Source of the DNA: Bugula neritina
Lineage: Eukaryota > Bryozoa > Gymnolaemata > Cheilostomatida > Bugulidae
DNA length: 64,000 nucleotides
NCBI GenBank assembly: GCA_964035545.1
Contig: OZ037772.1
Span: 4,933,733 to 4,997,732, forward strand
Reading direction: 5' to 3'
The notes below the pieces were generated by a model, which saw only the letters and a program-made list of their open reading frames with translations, was not told the DNA's origin and made no database searches. A program made the position numbers and the translations under genes. Of this stretch, positions 24,153-35,425 are shown piece after piece. Numbering within the stretch: the stretch's first letter is position 1; each line of letters opens with the position of its first letter.

Positions 24153-24240
24153 AAAGGCACATAAACACTTACATGCAAAGCGTAACTGCATTATAGTCAT
24201 AAAACTATGATAACATTCCCTTCGTCACGCTCCGGCTAAC
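24153..24240 (+). repeat. 3' LTR fragment of gypsy-1
   Basis: First ~85 bp of the LTR (GGCACATAAACACTTACATG to CCCTTCGTCACGCTC), then similarity to the 5' LTR stops. Confidence 0.7.
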
Positions 24241-25524
24241 ATTTTATTAATCATATAATAATTGTATTAATTGTTTGTGTGTCCCATCACCATGCACTCT
24301 CTCAACATAAAAACTCAATTTCAATTATACTGGGAATTATGTCAGCGTTTCTAAAGTACCTATGACGTATAACTCATCTTAATGTCAATGAAATACGTTT
24401 ATTCATTAACATATTATTTGAAGTTATTCAATGAAATTTGTTAAAAGTCCTATATGTAATTAAGGTTTTTCTAAATAGATAATTGTTTCGTCAGTTTTTT
24501 GATTGCTGCTGATTATGCACTAGTCTTTATGAACGACTAGATTATTGCCTAATTGACCTCCAGGTTATAACTTGTACATTTAACTCATATGTAGCTAATT
24601 ATTTAGGAATAATTTTAATGAAATTAGTTCAATTAACAAAGAAAAGATTTATACTCACATTTATATTATACAGATTTTACATATTGCACACTCCATTCAA
24701 AACAAAAAGAACTGTCGCAATGAAGCTTTGGTCTGCTTGAGCAGCGTTGTTAGGAAGATTATTAAATTAAATAATACAAGCAGTATATAACTTTAATGAT
24801 ATGAATTACACCAATATAATGACTCTAAAGGTTATTTTTTAACAAATGACAACGGTACAGTAACAAGAAAAAATACAGCTGCACAAATAAAATATTAGTC
24901 TAAAAATAATTACAGTGTTTAAAACCAAATCCTCACTCTTCTTTGTAAAGTAATATATAATAATCTTACTGGAATGTCAGAAATAGTAATTAAATTATTA
25001 GGTTCAACTAAGATTGATTTTTAAAAATATTTTGGACAAACAAGTTCAACAGTATATAATTTAAACTCTAAAAATATTTTAATTACTCAGGGCTGATCTA
25101 CACAATTAGTTTATTGGGCCCGTGATAGAACCCTCCCTGTGCCATGAAACTCTCTGAGTTTTAAAAAGTCATTCAATGTTAGCTTGGCTAGGGCAGTATT
25201 GAGCCACTGCAGTTATTTTGACACGGAAATAGAATTACTCTCATGTAAACAGCATTACATTTAGTGAAGCTTGCAATTAATCTTTTTTTATAAATAAGCC
25301 TTTGAAAATAAGATTATTTTTGGCTCTTCGAAAAGGCTGGTGAATTTATTATATGTATCCTAATATTTGATTGGTCAACAGCACTTATTGTCAATCACAG
25401 ATTGATGGCGGTTTTGGCATGCTGGCAACTATATAATCTAGAGAGCAATTCCTGTGATACTGCACCTAAAACCAACATCGTAAATTACTGGCTGGCTTAA
25501 GCTATAACACAATATTTTTACTTT
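24241..25524. other. AT-rich, no gene recognised
   Basis: No coding feature or internal repeat stands out. Confidence 0.6.
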
Positions 25525-25738
25525 CTATAATATTAAAAGAAACAATTAATGACTAATGTGAGATATGCAGTTGGTAAAACTGACACTAACTTTGATGATC
25601 CACTAGAAGATGAGATCTGGGACTACCTTCCTGGACAACAACAGCCTGCAGATATATTTCTGGTTACATGTCATACTAGAATGTATGGTAGATATGTGAG
25701 AGTAACAGCTGTTGAAGTAAATCACATGCTCCAAACTT
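25525..25738 (+). CDS. Possible exon of a fucolectin-type (F5/8-like) domain
   Basis: In an ORF whose first ATG is at 25549, VGKTDTNFDDP, a Trp-Asp-Tyr, then TCHTRMYGRYVRVTAVE resembles the second half of the fucolectin/tachylectin-4/pentraxin-1 lectin fold. That fold has a VGN..DP block, then a Cys, then GRYV.V before a C-terminal strand. A possible donor GTAAAT follows GCTGTTGAA at about 25714. The upstream acceptor (..TTAAAAG) is weak and the frame upstream is closed by stops, so it would have to be an internal exon. No sister exon was found and 25747 onward is repeat DNA. It may be an isolated or relic exon. Assignment is by motif memory only. Confidence 0.3.
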
Positions 25739-25746
25739 TTATAAGC

Positions 25747-26290
25747 TATAAAACTTTGCAAATATTGCTGGCTTCAAATACCCTTAAAACACATGTAACT
25801 TTATGTTTAATATTATTGATATTACTATAAAGTGTTCAATTGAGATATAAAACTATGTATTGATAAATTATTACATACACATCAATGCAAATGCAAAGTT
25901 ATATAGGCAACTGCAGCTGCATGTACACTGTAACTGCAATGTGCTCTACCCATGCATCATGTTATAAAAGGCATATGTGTATTCAATGGTTATGCTCATA
26001 GTAATAATCTTTACATTGGAGATGCTCATAATGTCATTTTATGCATAATCTCCTTAGATCCATATTTAGCCTAAGGAATTCTCACATATTATTTTGTTAA
26101 CAAAGTTAATGTTGTAGTGCATTATATATATATACCTAATGATGATAGGAGCAAAGGCTATAAAGCTGATAAAATGAAACTGCCTGTTACTTCCCCTGCC
26201 CTTTGCTCACCTAACTACTTACTGCTCTAGCATACCCACCTGCTAATTACTGCCTCTCTACACTACTTAATACTTCAGTACATTTACAAT
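25747..26290 (+). repeat. Diverged ~540-bp duplication, copy 1
   Basis: Aligns over its length with 26714-27255 (for example ACATACACATCAATGCAAATG, CTACCCATGCATCATGTT, GCAAAGGCTATAAA, CTTCCCCTGCCCTTTGCTCAC blocks in order) with many substitutions and small indels. Contains a TATA-like GCTATAAAG at 26157. Confidence 0.85.
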
Positions 26291-26713
26291 ATCAATAGTT
26301 TACTCTGTAGTCTACTGTATGTTTGAGATATTATTTATTTATTTTGTAATTAAAATGGATTTTGTAATAATGAGGTTATAATTCCTTTAATAAATCCAAT
26401 GTTTATATATGGTAGAAGTAAATGCAATATATACATTTTTGATTTAACAGTAACTGAAAATATTTCACTAGCAATAACAAATGGTGTCTAGCACACAATT
26501 AACTGATGATGTTTAAAGACAAATACTATAATTTATGTAGTAAAAATGATAAGTTCTTCAACAAAGTCTAAAGGTGTATCTAGTTATATCTGGGTACAGT
26601 CTAAGTACTATTTGCTGGTGTTTCACTCTGCTGCTTGTATTTTTATCAGCTGAATTTTAGTAGAAATTGGAAGTTGGTTCCAATAAAACAATAATTTACA
26701 TAATATCTGAATA

Positions 26714-27255
26714 GGCCATAAAACCTTGCTAACTTTGCTGGCTTCCATTGTCATTACAACATATTATGTAACTTTATGTTTAATATTAAAATTACTAAAC
26801 TTTTCATTGAAATATAAAAATATACATTGGTAAATTGTTACATACACATCAATGCAAATGCAAAACTATATAGGCATCTAGGGCTGTGAACACTGTAACT
26901 GCAACGTGTTCTACCCATGCATCATGTTGATAGGAGGCATGTGTGTATTTGATGGTTATATGCTCATAGTAATAATATTTATATTGGAGACGCTGATAAT
27001 GTTATTTTATGCATACTCAACCTATATGCATATCTATAGCCTAAGGAATTTCTTCATTCTGTTTTTTGTGATCAAAGTTGATGTTGTAGTGCACTATATT
27101 TACACAGTGATAATAAGAGCAAAGGCTATAAAACTGGTTAGAAATGAAACTGCCTGTTACTTCCCCTGCCCTTTGCTCACTTATAAACTACTTGCTGCTC
27201 TAGCATACTGACCTACTAACTACTGCCTCCCTACACTACTTATTGCTGCTTCAGT
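26714..27255 (+). repeat. Diverged ~540-bp duplication, copy 2
   Basis: Second copy, about 965 bp downstream of the first, same orientation. The 101-codon ORF 26906-27211 lies wholly inside it and is not open in copy 1, so it is not called as a gene. TATA-like GCTATAAAAC at 27125. Confidence 0.85.
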
Positions 27256-27404
27256 ACAACCACCTACCATAGCTACTACATCCATGCCTACAAAGGTGAG
27301 TAGAAACCATATTTTATTTACAGTGTCAACAGCTTACTCTGTAGTCTATATGAAGTTGCAAAATAGTCACTGTGTGTCTGCCTCCGCTAGCATGTAAACA
27401 TGTG

Positions 27405-27490
27405 GCTACTGTCTCTCCCTCTCTCTCTCCCTCTTTTACGCTCCCTCTCTTTCTCCCCTCTCCCTCTTTCTCCCTTTCTCCCTCTTTCTC
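27405..27490. repeat. CTCTCC pyrimidine tract
   Basis: CTCT/CCCT simple repeat. Confidence 0.9.
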
Positions 27491-28130
27491 ATACCATATT
27501 CTGCAGCTTACACTCAAAGAGATTTAAATGTATTGATAACCAGTTAATATGTTAGAGTTTGTTTTTTTTAACAAAAACAAGTTTAGTTAGGAATTGAAAA
27601 ATTCTTTATAGATAATAAAGAGCAGTGTTTGAACAAATGTGACCTTAACCGCTGCCAATATTGTAAGGTCAACAGTAATGTAGTTTCTGTATATGTAAAT
27701 ACAAATGTGACCTATTTTAATGTCAGAGTGCATTGTAATATAATCACGATACATAATACAAAGGCCATAAAATGATTGGAACGATGAAATGAAACTTCAT
27801 TCTGTTTACTGCTCTACATGCTACTCTGCTAGTATAACTACATCCTAACTACAGTATCACATGACTACTTACTATAACTCTAGTATTGTAATGGGTATGG
27901 AACATGTATGCCCATTCATTCACCAGGCACATAAACACTTAAATGCAAAGCTTAAGTGTATTATAGTCATATAGGTATTATAACATTCCCTTCGTAACGC
28001 TCGCACTAACATTGTAAAATACCGCACTCTCTGCAGTAGTGGCGCAGGGTTCCCTCTCTTTCTCATACCATATCCTGCAGCTTACACTCAGAGAGATTTA
28101 GATATATTGTTAAATAGTTAATAATATGCT
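27478..28130 (+). repeat. Short direct repeats flanking an inserted block
   Basis: 27478-27560 and 28052-28130 share TTTCTCATACCATAT, CTGCAGCTTACACTCA and GAGATTTA. The block between them is the second copy of the 19348-19790 sequence. Confidence 0.75.
27603..28050 (+). repeat. Copy of 19348-19790 (repeat plus start of gypsy-1 LTR)
   Basis: Matches the upstream repeat (27603-27925) and then the first ~125 bp of the gypsy-1 LTR (27926-28050), in the same order and orientation as at 19348-19790. Similarity breaks at GCGCAGGGTTCC. Confidence 0.85.
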
Positions 28131-28285
28131 GATGTACCAGTCTTCTATAAACTGTTTTTTTCATATTCTGAGGTATTGTTTCCCTCCATGTTCTGTAGCA
28201 GGACAATTAATACTTGTGTAAACTGACAAAATGATAGGTATACAAATTAACTATAATGTATGTAATTAATATACAACAATGCAAA

Positions 28286-29041
28286 CACAGGATAGTTAAG
28301 GGCATCCTCAGCAAGAATATCATAAATTTCTCTCAAAATGTAGTTCAGGTTCTTGAATAATATTGCTCTGCGGGTGGCATGCGTGTTGCCTACTTGCAAT
28401 TGTTTAGCCTAAGATTAAACTACAACCAATAAGCAGCAACCTTCATTAGGGCTGCGTCATCTATCAACATTCCATTATGGGTGCTACATAAACAAAGCAC
28501 CAAGCAAGCTATTCATTATAGCCTGCCAGCTAGCAAGCCTGTAATTATTATGTACGCGCCAATATCTTCTCATCCCTACGTGCTCATTGAAGCGTGAAGC
28601 ACTGCGCGCTGCTAGTTTCTTATGAAAAAATATGACATTTTCAGTGTATAAATCACCAATTTATGAGCAATCTAGCAGAGTTATTGGAAAAAGAAAAAAA
28701 GTTGCACTGGAGAAATATATCAGGATTCCAGCAGTGCAATTTTTATTTAGATATCATGTTTTGCTGCTGAGATATTTTACTGGTACTGAAAAGTCAGCTT
28801 TTCTGGCGAAATTGGCCAAAATTGGGCAGTTTTTTGTCTATAACTTTGCAAAAAAAATGAAAATTGAAATTTCCAAAAAAGTTACACTGGGGAAAAAGAA
28901 GATCTACAACATAGTTTTTGAATTTTGACTCTAGCATAATTAGGCGAGATTTTATTTTACTGGTACTGAATTCTTATATGATTACAATGCAAACCTCAGC
29001 AAGGCAGTTGGAGCTAAAAGGTTGCCCTTAACTATCCTGTG
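28286..29041 (+). mobile_element. TIR-A copy 1, intact 756-bp inverted-terminal-repeat element
   Basis: Begins CACAGGATAGTTAAGGGCA and ends with its reverse complement (…TTGCCCTTAACTATCCTGTG), a terminal inverted repeat of about 19 bp. Three further copies lie at 41783-49243 (split), 53339-54093 and 57800-58561, with lengths of 753-756 bp where complete. Size and structure are those of a non-autonomous DNA transposon. The superfamily is not identified. Flanks suggest only a short duplication (AA/AA here, CA/CA at copy 2). Carries the 98-codon ORF described separately. Confidence 0.85.
28632..28928 (+). CDS. TIR-A ORF, 98 codons, unknown function
   Basis: Lys-rich, mostly helical-looking protein with FSVYKSPIYEQSSRVIGK near the start, VQFLFRYH...LLRYFTGTEKSAF in the middle, and KKMKIEISKK...KKKIYNIVF at the end. 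No known domain recognised. The frame stays open in copy 3 (53453-53746, 97 codons), where a 3-nt in-frame deletion removes one residue. It is also open in copy 2 up to the gypsy-2 insertion (from about 42123). Copy 4 has a stop (GGAAAATGAAA). Several differences are conservative (Ile/Leu, Lys/Arg). It could be a short protein of the element or an accidental frame. The nucleotide identity of the copies must be weighed against the protein. Confidence 0.35.
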   Translation: MTFSVYKSPIYEQSSRVIGKRKKVALEKYIRIPAVQFLFRYHVLLLRYFTGTEKSAFLAKLAKIGQFFVYNFAKKMKIEISKKVTLGKKKIYNIVFEF

Positions 29042-30632
29042 AACAGAAACAAAACATACTTTTGTCTTCTATATTGACACAGTTGGTTTAAGGTCATACT
29101 TTTCATTTTCTGGCTCTTTGCCAGGTGCTTTATGTTCTATATGAACAATGTTCCACTGATAGCTCGAACAGGTTGAATGTCACAGGAACAAAAAAAATAT
29201 GAAAAGATAAAGAAACTTATGTTCTCCAATATACTTTTTTATTTTTTTCAAAAACCAATTCATGTTTAAGTTATAGCTTGTTGAAAAACATAGTCCCCCT
29301 TCCACATTCTTTTCAATTTATACGCTCCTGACTTGTTATTGTGTCTCAATATGCCTTGTATTTGAGTGCTTGTTAGTCTCGCTTCACTAACTTTGCCTAT
29401 ACTTCACAAGTGCCAGTGCTGCTGGCTCAAAAGCTAAATGTTATAAACTGTCAGCTAAAACCCAATCTTGTATTCCTAGGTTGGTTGGCCTAAATAAAAC
29501 AATAGTCAAATCATGATTTCATGTTTTAAAAATTTACTCTATTCTAACCTGCTGCCTAGCTAGTTCTATTTTTGATGTATAATTACAAAATTTGTGATAA
29601 ATTTTTTTGGCAACCATGTGATTTATAAAATGCAGTAATGGTACTTATAATATTATATTATTGTCATTATAATATATTATATAGTATTATGTGTGTTTTT
29701 ATTATACTGCATAATATCTATTTTATTATTGTTGTTGCGCAAACAAGTGCAATTAACCTAGTTTTCAAAATGTACCTCTAAATTATCAGAATATCAGTTT
29801 AGATATTTTCATGCTTTGTTAGGTAAACCTAAAAAAAGAGGCTGTATTCCTAAAGTAAAGGGTGTTGAACTATGAACTATATTAGATTAGCCACTCTGCT
29901 ACCAAGTGCATCAGTATAATATTATATGAATAGCTCTGATGCTTTGTCTCCGGTGGCTGGCTGCGATATGATAACTTGGCCAACTTCCAAGAGTTTAAAA
30001 TTGGCGCAATTATTCAAGAGGTTACATACTGCACAAAGCTAGCAGTGATAGTAACCTTGCTATTGGCAGTATTTATTACAGCTGCCAGCATATAAGCTGC
30101 ATTGTAGTATGTGTTTGGGTAGGCTACAAAAACCAAATTTTGCTCCATAATATATAATAAACACAGTGCAGCAACATAATTTTTAGTTTCAAACTACATT
30201 GCCACCCTTACATGAGCTGTGGGCTTCATAAAGATTCATATGATTAGAGATTTATGCTATAGGCTAGCTATGATGAAAATAACACACCATTGTCAAAGTT
30301 AACTTCAAGTATGTTGTTTTCCAGAAACTCAGTAATGTCCATTTATCTCTCGAATACAAATACTTATGTAATAGCATACAGTTTAAGTTTTATTTTAGAG
30401 CACATCTGCAAACTCTACAATAAGAGCTTGCTTTACCAGTCTGTTTCAGACCTGTTTTTGTAGCTAGTAATACGCAAGCTACTTATTTTTAAACTTTTGG
30501 GTTATTTGTTCAAAACCATTTGCTTTGACTGCTATCAACATGAATTGACAGCCTAATAATTATAACCCATTTGCGCGCGAAATATTTATGTAATGATAAT
30601 CACTCAAATAGTGCGCGTCTTTGAAAGATGAA
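29042..30632. other. AT-rich, no gene recognised
   Basis: No ORF of interest and no internal repeats noted. Confidence 0.6.
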
Positions 30633-30705
30633 TGCGTGGTCCAGAGGTTAGAGGCGTCAGCGATAAGTTGGTTGGTCATGGTTCAACCCTGTTTTGTTGC
30701 AATTT
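30633..30705 (+). repeat. tRNA-like SINE head
   Basis: GTGGTCCAGAGGTTAGAGGCG (30636-30656) resembles a pol III A box region and GGTTCAACCC (30680-30689) a B box, at tRNA-like spacing. A stable acceptor stem is not evident and a T-rich stretch follows, so a tRNA-derived SINE or tRNA pseudogene is more likely than a tRNA gene. Confidence 0.45.
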
Positions 30706-32848
30706 TTTTTGTCAACTTATGCAAATCCTACCCATGTATAATAAATATGGCTATAATTGTAAAGTTTTTTTTTTAACTTTTGTTCAACAGTAAGACAACA
30801 TACATGCATAATAATTAGATACTGAACACTAGACTAAACCTTAAATTGATCTTATAGAATACAATGTACTTAAAATAATCATATGTGAATTAGAGAAACT
30901 GAAAGTATACACCTGCTGCGCTATAGACAGACCTTTACTGACAAGACTGCAAAGTGAAGTGATTTAGCTGAAATTAACTCTGCCAAACAAACAAAGAATT
31001 ATGTTGTGCTGAGGCATTTTCAATATATTATTGTAACATAGTGAGATGATTCAGCTAAGTGCTAATGTAAAACAGGGAACATTATATTGGCAGAAATCCA
31101 ATAGATTGCCAATTTGTGAGAGAGGGTACTATATGTTATTGTGATAGCGCAGAGCGGCAAACGTACTAGGAATGTTATAATTAGTCACAGGAGCGTAGCT
31201 AGAACCACCATATGAAGAATTTAGAAAATTGCAGTGAAACTTGCAAAATGGTGTATGTTTTTACCAAATTGTGAAGAGCATAAACAGAATTTCAAAAAAC
31301 AAAGAAAGTATATTAGAGAAAACATATCAAGGAATGTCAAGTTTAACTTTTAGACTTTATAAAATGAATCCCCTGTGCTACAGCAGTGGAACATGGAGGG
31401 TGTAAAATTTTACTTATTATGCAACAACTTTCTCAGAAAATTTTTTATTGAAAAATTAAAAAAGTATATGAAAGAGGAATGCAAGAGCTATCTTTTCATG
31501 TAAAATTTGTTAACGTGAGACAAAAACTGTTCGAGCTATCCCCTGGAAACCGTTTATATATAACATAAAGCAGTGCTTGAATCTGGAAACTAATGACCTT
31601 AAACTAACTGTGGAATATAACATGTGTAACTTAAAGGCAATCCAAACACACAAAAAACTTACCTTTGTTTCTTTGTGATTGAATGAAGTTAGTCAGCCAA
31701 CAGACTAAAACAGCTAAGCTCAATCAATGCTTGATCTGTTTTCGTTTCTTGAATATTCTAACGTTTTCTTTCTGTTTCCTGCCGCTGATGATGTAATGAT
31801 GTACTGCAGCCTACCTCTTACTTAGTGCACTAACTCTAGGGAGCAAGTAGCAATTCTCAGCCAGCATCACCAGATTCAAACCTCTTCACTCAACGTCATT
31901 GATTGGCTCTATCCCAGAACTAACTCATTCTGATTGCATAGAGATTTTCTTAAAAACTTCTTCACATAGTAAAAGGTTCATGATTGGTCTACACCAACAT
32001 TGGCTCAATGTGATTGGTTGGAATTTATCTTGAGGCATGCTACATCAGTTATATACATATACTGAAGCATTTTCTTAATGCTATGCAGCTATTTCAACAC
32101 ATAGAAAAGCTTAGACTATCATGATATTAGACTACACAATTTTATGCTATAGATGTTGCATGACCTTATCAAAGAGAGATAATAAACAGTCTACAACTTT
32201 ATTAATAGCTATAAGCTCTGGGAAACTGAATGACTAAGTGTTAATTTATTGCTGGAAAATTTTAAATTTTGAAGGAATACAAAATGCTAACTTTATCGGC
32301 ATTGGCAGGGGTGTTTTTTAAACACGAAAACTAATCTACTTCATTATAGCAGCACAATGAATAATGACACTGAGAACTGCATATAGTATATATAAAAGAA
32401 TGCTTATATATAAAAAACTAATAATAACTTATTAAAGTTTGAAAAACAGTGATATCCTAGATCAGTAACACATGGCTCTATATATAGATTATTTTTGTCA
32501 AACTATATAGATTATTTTATTATATACTATATTATATTATTATATATTATTATTGTTGAACCAATTGTGTGTATTTCAAGTATAATAATGGGTACATTAC
32601 AAATATTTAATATAACTTAGCCAGAGATTTTGCTAGTCCTAAGAACGTCACCAGTTATTACAAGTTTAACATTATGTTGACATTTTCTGAATGCTTTTTG
32701 GTTGCAGCTGTAGGCTGAACACCAATTAAGTCTCTTCTTTATCAAATCATTAGAAACCAATTTTGCTTAGTAAGTTGGGGATTATAATATTAGAAAATTA
32801 TGAAAATAAAAGATAAGTGTAAAGATCACAGGCGATATAATATAATAT
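30706..32848. other. No gene recognised
   Basis: AT-rich with no supported feature. Confidence 0.6.
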
Positions 32849-33152
32849 TGTGGTGGCTCGTGGAGCTACCAACAGCACAATACGCAGGGTCGCGTATTGA
32901 CCCGGAACAATATACTCAGCCAATTAGCGAGGCCGCTAGTTAGTAGCAGTAGTTAGCTTCGCGCTACTAGTCAGTGTGAATAGTGTAATAGATTAAATAG
33001 ATGTGTAGATTTCTGAATATTCTGTACCGTTTTTATTATGTATCTTATACTCAAAATATACTCTTATTAACTCGGCTTATCTTGGGGAAGTTCTCTCGCA
33101 CTAAATAGACTCTCTTGATTGCACATCAACCCAATTACTGGAAATTACAACA
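32849..33152. mobile_element. Solo LTR, 304 bp, with 4-bp target duplication
   Basis: Starts TGTGGTGGCTCG and ends ATTACAACA, flanked by ATAT on both sides (32845-32848 and 33153-33156). It is less AT-rich than its surroundings and has no coding sequence. TG...CA termini with a 4-bp duplication fit a solo LTR left by recombination. It does not resemble the gypsy-1, -2 or -3 LTRs. Orientation is unknown. Confidence 0.55.
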
Positions 33153-34039
33153 ATATAGTAAGTGTAAATAAATCTCAATAGCTAAATTAGGTTAGTATAT
33201 ACTAAATAGCTTATCTTTAAAAAATCTGGCAAGTATATGCTTTAAGCTAGATGTTATTTATTAGGCTGTTTTTTCTGTTTTAATAACACAGAGAAAATTA
33301 TTGAACATATATTAATTGTTTATAGAGCGCAAAATGTTTGCAAGCTACAACTGCTATAACTTAACTTTGCATAGCGACACCTTTAAGAAATTGTGAGTAA
33401 GTTTAAGAACTAAGAAATTTTAACAAAATGTTAATTTTTATATGTGCTTATTGCACGGAAATTTAAAAAAATCTTTAAAAAGACCAGATTTAAAAATTTA
33501 AATTGCAAAGACCATGTCCATAGTTTTCAAATTCAGACAACTATTTTGTAGCGCAGAGTTAGAATAATAAGTGTGGATAAAAATATATATTTATTAGTTA
33601 AATAGGATCAGTGGTTTTTCTCTCACTATATTATGTTGTCAGTGTTGCAATGCAAAATGTGATCTGGAGATCTCAGCCTCAGGAGCATCTTCTACAGAGT
33701 AGTCCAGTCACCGTTGTTAAACGCGTTAGTAACATCTAAGAATATTATGCCCAAAATATTACTTTATTCAATGTCTTTTTTGGCTGAGCTGTAGCAATGT
33801 TCCAGACTTTTTGGATGATGTCATGAAAAACTCATAAAAGCTTTGAGACTCTTCAATTAACCTTTAGGTGACCACCTTCAAAATTATATAATATTATATT
33901 GCTTGTTTGAGTTTATCATGAAATGTATTGTCAACTTTTGACATTTGCTTCATTTTAATTACTAACAAGTTACAAAAGTGTTGGGCCCTAAATGAACTAT
34001 AAGTTACGTTAATAGCAATTTTGGTGTATTTTCTATTTT
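33153..34039. other. No gene; contains dispersed repeat copy
   Basis: 33885-34060 matches 15290-15480 in block order (GCTTGTTTGA, TCAACTTTTG, TTTAATTACTAA, TTTTCTATTTTAAAAA). Confidence 0.55.
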
Positions 34040-34830
34040 AAAAATCCTTTTAAAATTTTAGCAGATTCTACAGTTGCATTTGTTATATTACTTTGCTCTC
34101 CTGACAGTTTTCTTATGAGGAAGAATGTTTTTTCTCTGCAGTTGCAGTTTTTGAGGAAGTTTTGTTCTTTTGCTTCTGTTTTTCTAATATCTTTTTACTG
34201 TGGGTGTTTATTGTCTGTTTGATGTTTGGCATACAACTGTAGTTACATTTTAAATTGATTTTGTTAATTATCTTATAATAAAGTAGATGTTACTTCAGAA
34301 ACTCCTCGTTCGTAATTTAAAAAAATATGTTTTGCAATTTTTGTGGCGTTGGCTGTATGGTGGATTGTACCAAACATAACTTTTCTTTTTCTGTTTTGGA
34401 ATCTTTGTTGTGCGTTATTAGTTTGCAGTTGTGAGAGAAAGTATATAGTTGGTATTTGTGGCCACTTTGGTTTAGGAGGTTCTGGTGTTGGAAGTAGATT
34501 GCTTGAAAACTGTTTCATTGGACAATATTGAAGATGGTTGTTTATTAGTGGAGGAGTGTAGATTAGAAATTATGCTTAGTGGGTGGTTGGATTTGCTATG
34601 AATAGTAAAACTGTTTGGTTTAGTTGTATGGTGTGTAAGTTTTGTTGCTTAGGTTGAGGGTGATGTCTAAGAAGTTTATAATTGTTTTACTTGCTTCGAC
34701 TGTTATTTTTAAGCAATTTGCACAGACAATTTTGCATATGAATTTTTTCTCGTTTTATGTTTCTTTTGGAGCTTTGTTGGAGATCTCTACGCCATCGTCA
34801 CTGTACAGGCCAGAGTTTTTTTTGTGTTTT
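34040..34830 (-). mobile_element. Penelope-like element fragment (RT tail and linker)
   Basis: Reading the - strand from 34811 down: GLYSDDGVEISNKAPKE (YSDD at 34794-34805), CKIVCANCLKITVEA, NFLDITLNL, then broken pieces, then KCNYSCMPNIKQTI (near 34220). After a frameshift an NCNCR block marks the linker that normally leads to the GIY-YIG nuclease. This order is characteristic of a widespread invertebrate Penelope-like RT. Many stops and the absence of a recognisable GIY-YIG domain mark it as a relic. Overlapping + strand ORFs (34343-34531, 34642-34839) are its shadows. Confidence 0.65.
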
Positions 34831-35425
34831 GCATTATGATATTTATAATGTATGCTAGGACTGCGAAATAAACAGCCAATTTATAAAAACAAGGAATGCA
34901 CAGTGAACAGCCAAGTTGAGGGAAAACTAAATTAACGCGTACTTTAAACTTCAAAGTGAAGATTGAAGATAAGTTTATACTACTTCATCTCCGTACCATG
35001 AAGCTGTTATAAAGCATGAAGTTTAACATATACTGAGTGTATAATATAAGTGCATGTCTTGAGGGTATATGCCATCTGAGTGTGAATCTTGAGGATACAT
35101 TATATTCTACTATCTATGCGAGTGATACAGGGATCCAACTAATTATATGATGAGATATCAGCTCTCTATTAGTACTGCACAACTCTTTGCTATTTAATAA
35201 ACCGTAGATGGTATCTCCACGGGTGACACATGCATGTCATCTTGACCTAGGGGAATTATGACAACTTGGGTGTCACATGTGGTTAAGGAAAACCAGCTAT
35301 CTTTGTATGAATAGCAATCATGCATAGCTTGTTGAAAATATTAAAACAATTTATCAAGAGTTGTGCAATACAAGATTACAACTAATCTGCGTTCTTTGTT
35401 GTTTTGAACTGAAGAAAAGCCGGTC
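34831..35425. other. No gene recognised
   Basis: AT-rich. May include undetected flanks of the neighbouring retroelement relics. Confidence 0.5.

Larger units (their letters stand above)
19668..24240 (+). mobile_element. gypsy-1: decayed Ty3/gypsy retrotransposon
   Basis: A + strand element with LTR-like flanks and collinear gag, zinc knuckle, protease, RT, RNase H and integrase-tail fragments. The protein fragments are clearly the same family as gypsy-2 and gypsy-3 on the other strand, for example DVEQF in gag and DTDASN.NVGAV in RNase H. Its LTRs do not look alike to theirs. The RT palm is missing, with AT-rich sequence at 23106-23400 in its place, and the integrase core is deleted between RNase H and the C-terminal tail. 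It is the oldest of the three copies judging by stop density. Confidence 0.85.

Noticed and set aside
26906-27211. 101-codon hydrophobic ORF
   Set aside because: Sits in a duplicated repeat and is closed in the other copy at 25.9-26.2 kb.
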